Counted from the stretch's first letter, positions 42,197 to 51,789 are shown. The stretch is 64,000 nucleotides of DNA from Rathayibacter iranicus NCPPB 2253 = VKM Ac-1602 (GCF_003149025.1 NZ_QGDV01000007.1:1-64000); one strand, 5' to 3'. Numbers and translations are program-made. Notes: generated by a model from the letters alone, not told the origin.

Positions 42197-42877
42197 TCAC
42201 TGGCGGCCCAGCGGACGGATCGGGTTGTCCCATCGAGGAAAGGGGACATACACGCCGGGAAGCGACTCCTCCGGGAACGGATCGTAATCCCGAGACGCGA
42301 CCGCTTCGAACAATGCATGAGCATCGTTCGTCCAAAACAACTCGCTATACACCTGAATTGAATACACTCCACTCGCCTGGATATAATAGTTAATCCGATA
42401 GCCATCACCCGTGATACCCCACAAATCGGCGTCCGTTGTGTGCTCCCGTGTGAAATACTGCCACCCCTGCTCCTCGAAATACTTCCGCATCGGATCCAGG
42501 TCCGAGAGAGAACCGTTCGCCCCCTCCGGGGTGATAATTCGACCCCCTTGCACGTAGTAGCTGTTCTCACCTGTCCCACCCGGAAGACCCCCACCCACGC
42601 CACCATTGAACCCCTCCTCGGGCAACGTCTCCCCACCGTTCCACCTCCACACACCGTCACTAATCCGCAACTGCGCATCCCGCAACAACTCGTTCATATG
42701 CACATAATGCTGCGCATTTAACTCGAACTCCTCCTCCAAAGTCAACGCCGCCACCTCCGCCTGCGTCATCCCCGCCGCATCTCGCCGCTCCGTCATCGGA
42801 ATCGATGAACACGCCGACACGACAAGAAGGACCACGAGAACCCCTGCGATCCTCGTTGCCATCCTCAAAGAAGTCAC
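42197..42877 (-). CDS. Lipoprotein paralogue C of the DUF1023 locus
   Basis: 226 aa, GTG start overlapping the copy B stop (GTGA). Signal peptide with lipobox VSAC. The mature part has the shared core: AEVAALTLEEEFELNAQHYVHMNELLRDAQLRISDG, GGVGGGLPGGTG, LDPMRKYFEEQGWQYF, LWGITGDGY and SIQVYSELFWTNDAHALFEAVA. The signal region matches copy B but the body is nearly base-for-base copy A, so it is a mosaic. No domain name comes to mind; an immunity or adaptor role is inferred from position. Confidence 0.82.
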   Translation of the reverse strand: MTSLRMATRIAGVLVVLLVVSACSSIPMTERRDAAGMTQAEVAALTLEEEFELNAQHYVHMNELLRDAQLRISDGVWRWNGGETLPEEGFNGGVGGGLPGGTGENSYYVQGGRIITPEGANGSLSDLDPMRKYFEEQGWQYFTREHTTDADLWGITGDGYRINYYIQASGVYSIQVYSELFWTNDAHALFEAVASRDYDPFPEESLPGVYVPFPRWDNPIRPLGRQ

Positions 42878-43554
42878 GGACGACCCAACGGACGGATCGG
42901 AGCATCCCATTGAGGAAAGGGGACATACACACCGGGAAGCGACTCCTCCGGGAACGGGTCGTAATCCCGGGACGCGACCGCTTCAAACAATGCATGAGCA
43001 TCGTTCGTCCAAAACAACTCGCTATACACCTGGATCGAGTACTGACCACTCGCCTGAATGAAATAGTTGATCTGGTAGCCGTCACCCGTGATCCCCCACA
43101 AATCCGCGCTCTTAGACTTCTCCCGAACAAAGTACTCCCACCCCTGCTCCTCGAAATACGCCACCATCGGATCCAGATCCGCCTTCGCCCCTTGAGCCCC
43201 CGGAGGCTTGATGATCCGAGTACACGTGACGTAGTAACTGATCTTACCCGTCCCACCCGGAAGACCACCCCCTACACCACCATTAAACCCCTCCTCCGGC
43301 AACGTCTCCCCGCCGTTCCACATCCAGACGCCGTCACTAATCCGCAACTGCGCATCCCGCAACAACTCCTCCGCATGCACATAATGCTGCGCATTCAACT
43401 CGAACTCCTCCTCCAAAGTCAACGCCGCCACCTCCGCCTGCGTCATTCCCGCCGCATCCCGCCGCTCCGTCACCGGAACCGACGAACACGCCGACACGAC
43501 GAGAAGGACCACGAGAACCCCTACGATCCTCGTTGCCGCCCGCAGAAGGATCAC
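42874..43554 (-). CDS. Lipoprotein paralogue B of the DUF1023 locus
   Basis: 226 aa, GTG start overlapping the copy A stop (GTGA), VILLRAATRIVGVLVVLLVVSAC signal with lipobox. It shares the family core but differs from A and C in the middle: KISYYVTCTRIIKPPGAQGAKADLDPMVAYFEEQ and REKSKSADLWGITGDGYQIN. The variable segment is where specificity would lie if this is a binding protein. Extended in-frame ATGs to 43689 would run back through copy A and are rejected. Confidence 0.82.
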   Translation of the reverse strand: MILLRAATRIVGVLVVLLVVSACSSVPVTERRDAAGMTQAEVAALTLEEEFELNAQHYVHAEELLRDAQLRISDGVWMWNGGETLPEEGFNGGVGGGLPGGTGKISYYVTCTRIIKPPGAQGAKADLDPMVAYFEEQGWEYFVREKSKSADLWGITGDGYQINYFIQASGQYSIQVYSELFWTNDAHALFEAVASRDYDPFPEESLPGVYVPFPQWDAPIRPLGRP

Positions 43555-44255
43555 TGACGACCCAACGGACGGATCGGAGCATCCCATTGAGGAAAGGGGA
43601 CATACACGCCGGGAAGCGACTCCTCCGGATGCTCCCTCTCCCTCCTCGACGCGACCGCTTCGAACAATGCATGAGCATCGTTCGTCCAAAACAACTCGCT
43701 ATACACCTGAATTGAATACACTCCACTCGCCTGGATATAATAGTTAATCCGATAGCCATCACCCGTGATACCCCACAAATCGGCGTCCGTTGTGTGCTCC
43801 CGTGTGAAATACTGCCACCCCTGCTCCTCGAAATACTTCCGCATCGGATCCAGGTCCGAGAGAGAACCGTTCGCCCCCTCCGGGGTGATAATCCGGCCTC
43901 CTTGCACGTAGTAGCTGTTCTTGCCCGTCGCGCCCGGAAGACCCCCACCCACGCCACCATTGAACCCCTCCTCGGGCAACGTCTCCCCACCGTTCCACCT
44001 CCACACACCGTCACTAATCCGCAACTGCGCATCCCGCAACAACTCGTTCATATGCACATAATGCTGCGCATTTAACTCGAACTCCTGCTCCAAAGACAAC
44101 TCCGCCACCTCCGCCTGCGTCATCCCCGCCGCATCCCGCTGCTCCGTCATCGTGCTCCTTTCTCCACCCGCTCCGCATCCGCAGAGCAGCATCACCAGTA
44201 GTGCCGTCGCCAGCATTGCACGGACAGTCCGCCGCAAATTCTTCCTCGCTCTCAC
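43551..44255 (-). CDS. Lipoprotein paralogue A of the DUF1023 locus
   Basis: 234 aa, GTG start overlapping the hydrolase stop (GTGA). Signal peptide RRTVRAMLATALLVMLLCGC with lipobox, then the family core as in copies B-D. It differs from C near the end (SRREREHPEESLPGVYVPFPQWD). First of the tandem set and co-translated with the DUF1023 hydrolase, so it should act with or against that protein at the outer membrane face. Confidence 0.85.
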   Translation of the reverse strand: MRARKNLRRTVRAMLATALLVMLLCGCGAGGERSTMTEQRDAAGMTQAEVAELSLEQEFELNAQHYVHMNELLRDAQLRISDGVWRWNGGETLPEEGFNGGVGGGLPGATGKNSYYVQGGRIITPEGANGSLSDLDPMRKYFEEQGWQYFTREHTTDADLWGITGDGYRINYYIQASGVYSIQVYSELFWTNDAHALFEAVASRREREHPEESLPGVYVPFPQWDAPIRPLGRQ

Positions 44256-46099
44256 TGAGCCACGTCCCCCGTCGCCATAATCTTGACTACGGACTTGAAG
44301 GAGGTCGCATCCGGTGAAAGGTAGCCGACGTCTCCATTCGACTCGTCTGGCGACATATCATGTCCGGTCACAGCCTTTGTCCCGTCCCCTTCCTCGGCGG
44401 AGAAGATGATCGCGCCGTCGAGGGTCCGGGGGTCGACGCGCGGACCCAGACCCCAGAGACGGCCGATATCTGCCGTCCCGTCGGCATCGGCCTCGGTCGC
44501 GAACACCTTGTCGACATTCAGGTCTTTCAGGTCGATATCTGGGTCGACCCCAGCGGAGCCATAGGAGACGAGCGCGTCGATGCGGTGCCGAATGTCCCGA
44601 CAGGCATCGACCGCCGTCGGCGAGCCGTAGGAGTGATTCAAGAGGGAAATGTTCTCGGGCAGAAGATCCGCTCGCGCATCGAGGAAACCATCGATGAAGC
44701 CACTCAGACGGGGAGACCCGGAGGCGGCACGCGCATCGGTCAAGGCCTCAGCTCCCGCGGGAGTGCGGTAGCCGATCCACGAGACGACAGCGAAGGAGGT
44801 ATCAGGATGGATGAAGGCAGCGCCCTCGAATAGATCATTCGCCACGCGTACGTTCTGCTCCATGCTCGCAACTGTCGTGGTCGCTCCCGGAACATTAACG
44901 GTCACCCGGTCCGCCGTATCAAGATTCCCCAGCGAGATAGCCCCGACCAGTGCCCCATCGTCCACGCTGAGCCCGACAAGCTGTGCAACTTTCCCCTCGG
45001 GCCCGGTCGGGAGATCAAGCGCCTTCTCGTCCGCATCCCGCACCGCATCCCGCAACGCACTCATCTGCTTCGTGAACTCTGCCAGCCCGATGCCCTCCCC
45101 ACTCCCCAACCCGAGGGCCAGATATACCCCCATCGGGTCGCGCTCCGCCGCATCGAGCACGGCCCGCGACGCGGCATCGCGGGCGGCGGCCGGCAGCCCG
45201 TCGAGATCGGCGAACGCGATCTGCGTCGCGAGGGGAAGACCCGCAACGTCGGAGGGCCTCAGCCCCGAGTCTCGCCACGCGGCGAGCACGTCCGGCGACG
45301 TGAGACTCCGATCGAGGAGATGTCGCAGCGGAGCCGGTTGCCGCCCGATCGCGCAGGTGCCGATCGCGACGTCCGAGAGCGTGCCGCCCCCGGCGCGCTC
45401 GAACGCCTCTGCGACGCGCTCAAGCCAATTCGCATCGTCCGCATTTTCGTTCAGGAGACCCATCAGACCGCCCAGCGCGTCCATTCGCTCGATGGGTGCC
45501 CAGGAGCACCTGTCCACGAAATCGGTCCAGTCGCCGCTGAGCCGGTTGACCAGGTCGCCCGCTTCCCGATCGAGCGCCCGAGCGACTCCCAGGAAGCTGC
45601 GCAGGCGCATCGGGTCGGCCGAACTCCTCCCCGACGTCGGAGCGCCCTCGGTCGAGTGGTATCGCGCCCGCACTCCGAAGGACACGTACAGCGGACGGGG
45701 ACGGATCGGCTCGGTGGAGGGCCGCGGATCGAGATCCCGTGCGACCTCGTCCTTCAGCGCCTGGAATGGGTCCCCGGTAGTTTGATTGTGTAGACGTATC
45801 CTCTCCCGCTCGTACCAGGAGTCGAGGGCGTCGCGGCGCTCCTGCTCCGCCACCGCCTGCTCAGCCACCGCGTCAACCTGGTCGGCGACCATCGAGAAGA
45901 CGTCGATGAGCGCCATCCGATCGTTGAGAGCGATCGTGCACGCCCGCTCGAACACCACCTGCGCGACCCCCGAGAAGTCGATCTGCACGTCGAGCACCGC
46001 GGCTTCCCGCTCCTGACTTTGGCGCGAGAGTTCCACCCCCGCACTCCGCAATCGTGACGAGAGAAGACTCGCCGCCTCCGCATCAAACCGTACTCGCAC
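44252..46099 (-). CDS. DUF1023 alpha/beta-hydrolase with ESX/WXG-like N-terminal region
   Basis: 615 aa. Residues 1-105 are helical and resemble WXG/ESX-type N-termini (RFDAEAASLLSSRLRSAGVELSRQ; VADQVDAVAEQAVAEQ). A helical middle leads to the alpha/beta-hydrolase domain from about residue 385 with nucleophile Ser490 in LLNHSYGSPTA, then YGSAGVDPDIDL and GTKAVTGHDMS, supplying the presumed acid and His. There is no Sec signal peptide. DUF1023 proteins are predicted serine esterases/peptidases; export by a type VII-like route and a toxin role are inference. It heads the lipoprotein array. Confidence 0.82.
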   Translation of the reverse strand: MRVRFDAEAASLLSSRLRSAGVELSRQSQEREAAVLDVQIDFSGVAQVVFERACTIALNDRMALIDVFSMVADQVDAVAEQAVAEQERRDALDSWYERERIRLHNQTTGDPFQALKDEVARDLDPRPSTEPIRPRPLYVSFGVRARYHSTEGAPTSGRSSADPMRLRSFLGVARALDREAGDLVNRLSGDWTDFVDRCSWAPIERMDALGGLMGLLNENADDANWLERVAEAFERAGGGTLSDVAIGTCAIGRQPAPLRHLLDRSLTSPDVLAAWRDSGLRPSDVAGLPLATQIAFADLDGLPAAARDAASRAVLDAAERDPMGVYLALGLGSGEGIGLAEFTKQMSALRDAVRDADEKALDLPTGPEGKVAQLVGLSVDDGALVGAISLGNLDTADRVTVNVPGATTTVASMEQNVRVANDLFEGAAFIHPDTSFAVVSWIGYRTPAGAEALTDARAASGSPRLSGFIDGFLDARADLLPENISLLNHSYGSPTAVDACRDIRHRIDALVSYGSAGVDPDIDLKDLNVDKVFATEADADGTADIGRLWGLGPRVDPRTLDGAIIFSAEEGDGTKAVTGHDMSPDESNGDVGYLSPDATSFKSVVKIMATGDVAQ

Positions 46100-46292
46100 G
46101 GATCCTCCTGCCTTCCGCGCCCCCCACGAGACGCTTTTGAGTGGTCGTCATGATAGGCACCATCCACAAACCTTGCTCCCGTTGGCGCCGAATAAGGGGA
46201 GGACGAGAGACCGCTCCGCGACCCGAAGGAGCACCTCGGGCAGCGCAAGTACGAACGGGAATACCTCGCGCGATCCGTGCCTTGCCCTCGGT

Positions 46293-47315
46293 ATGCGATC
46301 GATCGTCTACTCCCGCACCGGTGACTCCTCCGTTCTCTCCCTCGTCGACCGGGAGGCGCAAAACCCCGGGCCCGGCGAGGTCCGCGTCCAGGTGCTCGCC
46401 TCAGGAGTGAATCCGACCGACTGGAAGGCACGCGCCGGCGGCGAGCTCGCCTTCGAGGAGGTTGTCCCCAACCAGGACGGCGCGGGAATCGTCGCAGCGG
46501 TCGGCGACGGCGTCGAGGGCCTGCGCGTCGGAGACCGGGTCTGGATGTACCTGTCAGCCCATCAGCGCCCCACCGGTACTGCGCAGGAGTCGGCGGTGCT
46601 GCTCGCAGAGCATGTCGTGCGCTTCCCCGACGGGATCGGGACCGATGTCGCCGCCAGCCTCGGCGTCCCCGCGATGACGGCCCACCGCGCCCTCACCGTG
46701 CACGAACACGGCCCCTCTCGCCTCGCTCCCGGTGCCCTCTCCGGCCGCACCGTCCTGGTCCAGGGCGGCGCCGGCGCGGTCGGGCATGCGGCCATCCAGC
46801 TCGCCGTCTGGGCGGGCGCCACGGTCATCGCGACGGTGAGCAGCGACTCCAAGGAGCGACTCGCCCGCGCGGCAGGCGCGCAGCACGTGCTGCAGTACCC
46901 GGATGACGCGTTGGCTGACCGTATCCGCGTACTCGCGCCCGACGGTGTTCAGCACATCGTCGAGGTCGCGCCCGCGCAGAACGCCGCCCTCGACGTGGCG
47001 GTGCTGGCCAACCACGGCAGCATCGCCTACTACGCGAACAACAACGGCGACGAGTTCACGGCGCCGATCGTCGCCAGCTTCGCGAAGAACGCGCGCTGGC
47101 AGGGTCTCCTTCTGTACACGGTCGGCGAGGAGGCCCTGCAGGCCGCCGCGGAGGACATCACCGCCGCCCTCGCCGACGGCGCACTGCCGGTGGGCGAGGC
47201 GGCGGGCCTGCCGCTGACGTGGTTCCCGCTCGAGGAGACTGCCGCCGCGCACGACGCGGTCGAGCAAGGAGCCATCGGCAAGGTCCTCATCTGGGTGACG
47301 GACGAGCAGGCCTGA
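46293..47315 (+). CDS. NADPH:quinone oxidoreductase-like dehydrogenase (MDR family)
   Basis: 340-aa zinc-free medium-chain reductase. RSIVYSRTGDSSVLSLVDRE and VLASGVNPTDWKARAG are the quinone-reductase N-terminus; the NADPH site is VLVQGGAGAVGHAAIQLAVWAGATVIATVSS. It lacks the zinc cysteines of alcohol dehydrogenases. ATG 46293 is preferred; the left extension is basic noise. It is divergent from the DUF1023 gene. Confidence 0.9.
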   Translation: MRSIVYSRTGDSSVLSLVDREAQNPGPGEVRVQVLASGVNPTDWKARAGGELAFEEVVPNQDGAGIVAAVGDGVEGLRVGDRVWMYLSAHQRPTGTAQESAVLLAEHVVRFPDGIGTDVAASLGVPAMTAHRALTVHEHGPSRLAPGALSGRTVLVQGGAGAVGHAAIQLAVWAGATVIATVSSDSKERLARAAGAQHVLQYPDDALADRIRVLAPDGVQHIVEVAPAQNAALDVAVLANHGSIAYYANNNGDEFTAPIVASFAKNARWQGLLLYTVGEEALQAAAEDITAALADGALPVGEAAGLPLTWFPLEETAAAHDAVEQGAIGKVLIWVTDEQA

Positions 47316-47362
47316 CGCCTCCGGCCCGGTCTCGCTGAGTAGCTGACCCTCCCGCGGCTCGC

Positions 47363-48379
47363 CTATCCCCGCAGCGGAGGAGATCCCGCGATGGTCGACC
47401 GGTCGCCCAGGCCCTCGATCAATTCGCCGAGCGCCTCCTCGGCCGTGAACCTCGGCGTCCAGCCCAACTCGGCGCGCGCCCGCTCGGTCGACATCACCGG
47501 GACGTTGCCCGCGATGTCGAGCCACCCCGCGTCCGTCCGCTGTAGCCGCAGGTGCCACGTCGCGGTGACGATCGAACGGAGGAGACCGAAGGGCACCGTC
47601 ACCAGCCGGGCGCCGATCGCGCGGGCCAGGAGTTGCGGAGTGAGGACAGGCTCGGCAGCGACGTTGAAGGCGCCGCCCGCTTGCCTGTCGAGTGCGCGCC
47701 AGAACGCGTCGGCCACATCGTCGGCGTGCACGCCCTGGACGATCAGGGTCCGAGGCAGCGGCAGGACAGGGATACGGACCGCCTTCAGCCATCGGGTGGG
47801 ATAGTGCGGTCCCGCGAAAAGTCCGGCGATCTCGGTCGCCGCGCCGCGCTGAAACACAAGCCCAGGGCGCAGCCGGGTGACCACCACCTCCGGGTGCTCG
47901 GCCTCGAACACATCCATCGCCCGCTCGTTCGCTGCTTTATGTCGGCTGTACGTCGATGTGTGCAGACCACCGGTCGGCCAGTTCTCGTCGACCCGGGTCG
48001 ACTTGGGAGCCGCACTGTACGCACCGACGGACGACGCGACCACAACCTGGCCAACTCCGGCGGCGGCGACCGCCGCGAGCACGGCCGCGGTCCCTCCGAC
48101 GTCGACCAGCCGCTGGAACCGCTCATCGTGGCTCGGCTGCAGTGCCCACGCGAGGTGCACGACCGCGTCGATCCCGGCGAAGGCCTCGCGGAGCAGGCGC
48201 GGCGCCTCACTCGAGGCGATGTCGACCTCGACCCAGCGCACGCCCCGGTACTCCTCGGAGTCGAGCGCGGGTGCCCGCCGCGCGACTCCGACGATCTCGT
48301 CCACCCCGGCCTCGCCGTCGAGGCGTCGCAGCAGTGCCGTACCCAGATTTCCCGTCGCCCCGACAATCGCGATCCGCAT
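47363..48379 (-). CDS. NAD-dependent epimerase/dehydratase family protein (extended SDR)
   Basis: 338 aa. The N-terminus IAIVGATGNLGTALLRRLDGE is the dinucleotide fold; VVHLAWALQPS marks the middle strand; the active-site Tyr is in TSTYSRHKAANERAMD (YxxxK changed to YSRHK, still Tyr-x3-Lys). The substrate is unknown; such proteins act on nucleotide sugars or small carbonyls. ORFs on the other strand are shadows. Confidence 0.88.
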   Translation of the reverse strand: MRIAIVGATGNLGTALLRRLDGEAGVDEIVGVARRAPALDSEEYRGVRWVEVDIASSEAPRLLREAFAGIDAVVHLAWALQPSHDERFQRLVDVGGTAAVLAAVAAAGVGQVVVASSVGAYSAAPKSTRVDENWPTGGLHTSTYSRHKAANERAMDVFEAEHPEVVVTRLRPGLVFQRGAATEIAGLFAGPHYPTRWLKAVRIPVLPLPRTLIVQGVHADDVADAFWRALDRQAGGAFNVAAEPVLTPQLLARAIGARLVTVPFGLLRSIVTATWHLRLQRTDAGWLDIAGNVPVMSTERARAELGWTPRFTAEEALGELIEGLGDRSTIAGSPPLRG

Positions 48380-48564
48380 GTCGTCATCCCTCCGCGAGCG
48401 GCATCCGTCGCCCTCGCTTGAGGGTAGGCAGCACGGCTGCCGCAGCGGAGGCGCTTGACAGGTCCGCCCGCCGGTCGCTCCTCCACAGGGGCCGGACGCC
48501 TAGACCACAGCCGCCGCGCGCGCATCCCCAAGCGCTGTCCGCGCCGAGTACCTAGCCTGGGACG

Positions 48565-49380
48565 ATGCTGCCGACATCACCCCGACGCGTGACCTCTGTG
48601 CGACACGACGTCGAGGGGGTCGAGTTGCGCACCCTCACCGGTGGACGCGCCGAGGCCCAGCGCACCTTCGTTGTGATCCACGGCATCGGGATGTCGCACC
48701 ACACCTTTTCCCCCCTCGCGGCGGCGCTGGGCCGGCACAGCCGGGTGATCGGAGTCGACCTCGCCGGTTTCGGGGCGAACCGCCGACCACAGCAGCGGGT
48801 CGGGATCGAAGATCATGCCCGGCAGGTCGAGCAAGCGCTGATCGAGCGTGGCGTCACCCGGGCGGTCGCGATCGGGCACTCGATGGGAACGCAGGTAGCC
48901 GTCGAACTTGCCCTGCGCGCTCCGGATCTCATCGACGGGGCGGTCCTGATCGGGCCCGTCGTCGACCCACTGAGGCCCGGCTCCCTGCGCCAAGGGCTCG
49001 CTCTCCTGCGCGACTGCCTCGGCGAGCCGGTCGGAGTCGATGCGATCGTGCTCGCCGACTACCTGCGCGGCGGACTGCGCTGGTACCTCCGTCAGCTGCC
49101 CGAGATGCTGCACTACCCGATCCAACTGCGGCTCGCCGCTCTCGCCCAGCCGGTCCTGATCGTGCGCGGGCGCGACGACCCGATCGCGACCCGAGACTGG
49201 TGCGAGCGCCTCCTCGCCGACGCCGAGCGGGGAAGCCTCGCCGAGTTGGCGGCGTCGCGCCACGTGGTGCCGCGCACCGAGCCCGAAGCTCTGGCGCACG
49301 AGATCCTCCGCTTCGCCGCCGCGCTCGACGAGGCGCCGACTCCGCTACCCGCACCCCGCCAGGCGGAGTCGGCCGCATGA
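48565..49380 (+). CDS. Alpha/beta-hydrolase
   Basis: 271 aa. Oxyanion region VVIHGIGMSHHTFSPLA, nucleophile in AIGHSMGTQVAVELAL, acid in VRGRDDPIATRDW and a plausible His in SRHVVPRTEPEAL. No substrate is evident. It overlaps the following second hydrolase by four bases (ATGA), suggesting related roles. Confidence 0.87.
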   Translation: MLPTSPRRVTSVRHDVEGVELRTLTGGRAEAQRTFVVIHGIGMSHHTFSPLAAALGRHSRVIGVDLAGFGANRRPQQRVGIEDHARQVEQALIERGVTRAVAIGHSMGTQVAVELALRAPDLIDGAVLIGPVVDPLRPGSLRQGLALLRDCLGEPVGVDAIVLADYLRGGLRWYLRQLPEMLHYPIQLRLAALAQPVLIVRGRDDPIATRDWCERLLADAERGSLAELAASRHVVPRTEPEALAHEILRFAAALDEAPTPLPAPRQAESAA

Positions 49381-50099
49381 GGCGGCTCCGGAGCCTGCTG
49401 CGCACCGCCACCTGGTGGACTCAGGACTACACATACGCCGTCGCCTGGCAGGTGCGCGGCGTCCTCTCACGCCGGGCGCCCGACGACTACCTCGACGGTG
49501 ACCGCCGGCCGGTCGTCGTCCTGCCCGGCATCTGGGAGACCTGGTCGTTCCTCCGCCCGATCATCGACCCCTTGCACGCGAGCGGGCATCCGCTGCACGT
49601 TCTCACGAGCCTCGGCCGCAACGGTCGCCCGGTTGCCCGCACTGCGGAGGATGTGGCCGCCTACCTCGCCGAGCACAATCTGCGCGACGTGGTGATCGTC
49701 GCGCACAGCAAAGGCGGCCTGATCGGCAAGTACGTGATGACCGAACTCGACCACGACGGCCGCATCGACCGGATGGTCGCCGTCTCAACCCCGTTCGGCG
49801 GCTCCCGCTACGCGCCCTACCTGATACTGCGGAGCCTCCGGGCCTTCTCCCCTCGGGATGCGACGACGCTGCTGCTCGCCGGCCGAGCGGGGGCGAATGC
49901 CCGGATCACCTCGGTGTTCGGGCTCTTCGATCCGCACATCCCCGAGGGCAGCATGCTCGAGGGCGCGGTCAACGTGCGGATCGAAACCGGCGGCCACTTC
50001 CGCATCCTCGGCGACCCCGAGACGCGCGCCGCAGTCGAGACCGCGGTCACGGCCGAGAAGGACCCACCCTCCGTCTCGAAGGACCGCACCATCGCGTAG
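49377..50099 (+). CDS. Alpha/beta-hydrolase, lipase-like
   Basis: 240 aa. RPVVVLPGIWETWSFLRPIIDPLHASGHPLHVL resembles triacylglycerol lipase/LipA-type openings; the nucleophile elbow is VIVAHSKGGLIGKYVM (HSKGG), acid and His appear in FGLFDPHIP and ETGGHFRILGD. No signal peptide, so it is probably cytosolic or peripheral. ATG 49377 overlaps the upstream hydrolase stop. Confidence 0.87.
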   Translation: MRRLRSLLRTATWWTQDYTYAVAWQVRGVLSRRAPDDYLDGDRRPVVVLPGIWETWSFLRPIIDPLHASGHPLHVLTSLGRNGRPVARTAEDVAAYLAEHNLRDVVIVAHSKGGLIGKYVMTELDHDGRIDRMVAVSTPFGGSRYAPYLILRSLRAFSPRDATTLLLAGRAGANARITSVFGLFDPHIPEGSMLEGAVNVRIETGGHFRILGDPETRAAVETAVTAEKDPPSVSKDRTIA

Positions 50100-50162
50100 C
50101 AACCCGCCGCACCGACACGCAAACCCCTGGCGCTTCGCGGCAGAGAGGTCGAGCGTGGAGGA

Positions 50163-50915
50163 ATGGCAGCCTCCCGCACGACCGGACCGACCGAGATCCT
50201 CCTGGTACGGCACGGCGAGAGTCTCGCCAATATCGCGGCGAGCGCTGCCGAGGCCAAGGGAGCCCACGAAATCATGGTCGATCGGCGCGACGCCGACGTC
50301 GACCTCTCTCCCGCGGGCGAGGAGCAGGCCCGGGCGCTCGGCCGCTGGTTAGCTGGCGAGGAAAAACCCGCCTCGGCCTGGACCTCGCCCTATCGCCGCG
50401 CCTCCTCAACCGCGCGTCTCGCCTTTGCAGAGGCCGGGATCGACCTGCCGCTGCACAGCGACGAACGCCTGCGCGACCGCGACCTCGGCGTCACCGACCG
50501 CCTCACCTCCGCGGGCCTACGCGCCCGTCTGCCCGAGGAGGCAGCTCGTCGCGAGTGGCTTGGCAAGTTCTACTACCGGCCGCCGGGGGGCGAAGCCTGG
50601 ACGGATCTTGCGCTACGGGTCCGCTCGTTCTTCGACCATCTCGACGCCGCCGCGCCCCACGGCCCCGCCGTGCTGTTCTGTCACGACGCGGTCGTGCTGA
50701 TCGTCCGCTACGTCTGCGAAATGCTCTCGGAGCACGAGTTGCTCGATATCGGCGCGTCGACCCCGGTCGCGAACGCGTCCGTCACCCGCCTCGTCCGCGA
50801 GGGCGGTGGCTGGAGCCTGGCGCTGTTCAACCGCACCACGCACCTCGAGCGCTCCGGCGCTCCCGTCACCCGGCACGACAACCGCGACGCCGGAGAAGGA
50901 GATCCCTATGAGTGA
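50163..50915 (+). CDS. Histidine phosphatase (phosphoglycerate-mutase superfamily)
   Basis: 250 aa. The phospho-His motif is LLVRHGESLANIA and the second catalytic His is in VLFCHDAVVLIVRYV; WTSPYRRASSTA carries the conserved Arg. Substrate unknown. It overlaps the NnrD-like gene by eight bases. Confidence 0.9.
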   Translation: MAASRTTGPTEILLVRHGESLANIAASAAEAKGAHEIMVDRRDADVDLSPAGEEQARALGRWLAGEEKPASAWTSPYRRASSTARLAFAEAGIDLPLHSDERLRDRDLGVTDRLTSAGLRARLPEEAARREWLGKFYYRPPGGEAWTDLALRVRSFFDHLDAAAPHGPAVLFCHDAVVLIVRYVCEMLSEHELLDIGASTPVANASVTRLVREGGGWSLALFNRTTHLERSGAPVTRHDNRDAGEGDPYE

Positions 50916-51759
50916 GGTCACCGATCGCGCCCTCCTCGAACGGCGCTGGCCGCTGCCTGCGCCCAGCGGCTCGAAGCACGCCCGCGGCGACGTCGTCGTC
51001 GTCGGAGGTGCCCGCAAGACTCCCGGAGCCGCGATACTCGCGGGCGTCGCCGCCCTGCGCACTGGAGCCGGACGGATCACACTCTGTGTCGCCGAGTCGG
51101 TCGCCCCGGCCACGGCCGTCGCTCTGCCGGAGTGCGGCGTCGTGCCACTCGCCGAAACCCGCGGCGGCTCGATCTCGGGCCGCGGGTTGGAGGCGCTGGC
51201 CGGCGAACTCGCCTCGGCCGATGTCGCGCTCGTCGGGCCCGGCCTGGATGATCCTCGAGCGACGACCGCGACCCTGCGCTCGCTCGCGCCCCTCCTCGAC
51301 GCCGTGCCAGCGGTGCACCTCGACGCCTTCCCACTCGGCGTGCTCCCCGGGCAGCGCCGGGTGGCCCGACGCCTGGCGGGGCGGCTCCTCCTCACGCCGA
51401 ATACGGAGGAGGCTGCCCGGCTGCTCGGCGCGGAGGTCGACGACGTGGAGCGCGCCGCGGTGGCGATCGCCGCGCGCTACGGCGCGGTGGTGAGCCTGTT
51501 CAACACGATCGCCTCACCGAACGGCGACGTCGTCTGGATCGAGGGCGAGCATCCGGGCCTGGCGACCGCAGGCAGCGGCGACGTGTTGGCGGGAGCGACG
51601 GCGGGACTTCGAGGCCGCGGCGTCGATCCGATGGGCGCCGCTGCCTGGGGTGCTTACCTCCACACGGAGGCTGACGCCGTCCTCGCGGGACGACTCGGCC
51701 CAGCAGGGTACCTCGCCAGCGAGATCGCGCGAGAGTTTCCGGCCGTGCTCGCTCGCTGA
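50908..51759 (+). CDS. nnrD: ADP/ATP-dependent NAD(P)H-hydrate dehydratase
   Basis: 283-aa YjeF C-terminal domain enzyme that dehydrates damaged NADHX/NADPHX. Ribokinase-like motifs: GDVVVVGGARKTPGAAILAGVAALRTGAGRI, LLLTPNTEEAARLLG and the catalytic ATAGSGDVLAGATAGL. The epimerase half (NnrE) is absent, so it is a stand-alone repair dehydratase. Starts at ATG 50908 with GAAGGAG upstream. Confidence 0.92.
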   Translation: MSEVTDRALLERRWPLPAPSGSKHARGDVVVVGGARKTPGAAILAGVAALRTGAGRITLCVAESVAPATAVALPECGVVPLAETRGGSISGRGLEALAGELASADVALVGPGLDDPRATTATLRSLAPLLDAVPAVHLDAFPLGVLPGQRRVARRLAGRLLLTPNTEEAARLLGAEVDDVERAAVAIAARYGAVVSLFNTIASPNGDVVWIEGEHPGLATAGSGDVLAGATAGLRGRGVDPMGAAAWGAYLHTEADAVLAGRLGPAGYLASEIAREFPAVLAR

Positions 51760-51789
51760 CCGCAGGAGCAGTGCTCGGCCGTCGCGGAA

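Noticed and set aside
42874-43689. Longer ATG start for lipoprotein B (271 aa)
   Set aside because: The extension lies inside copy A and would bury the signal peptide. The GTG at 43554 overlaps the A stop and starts right at the signal sequence.
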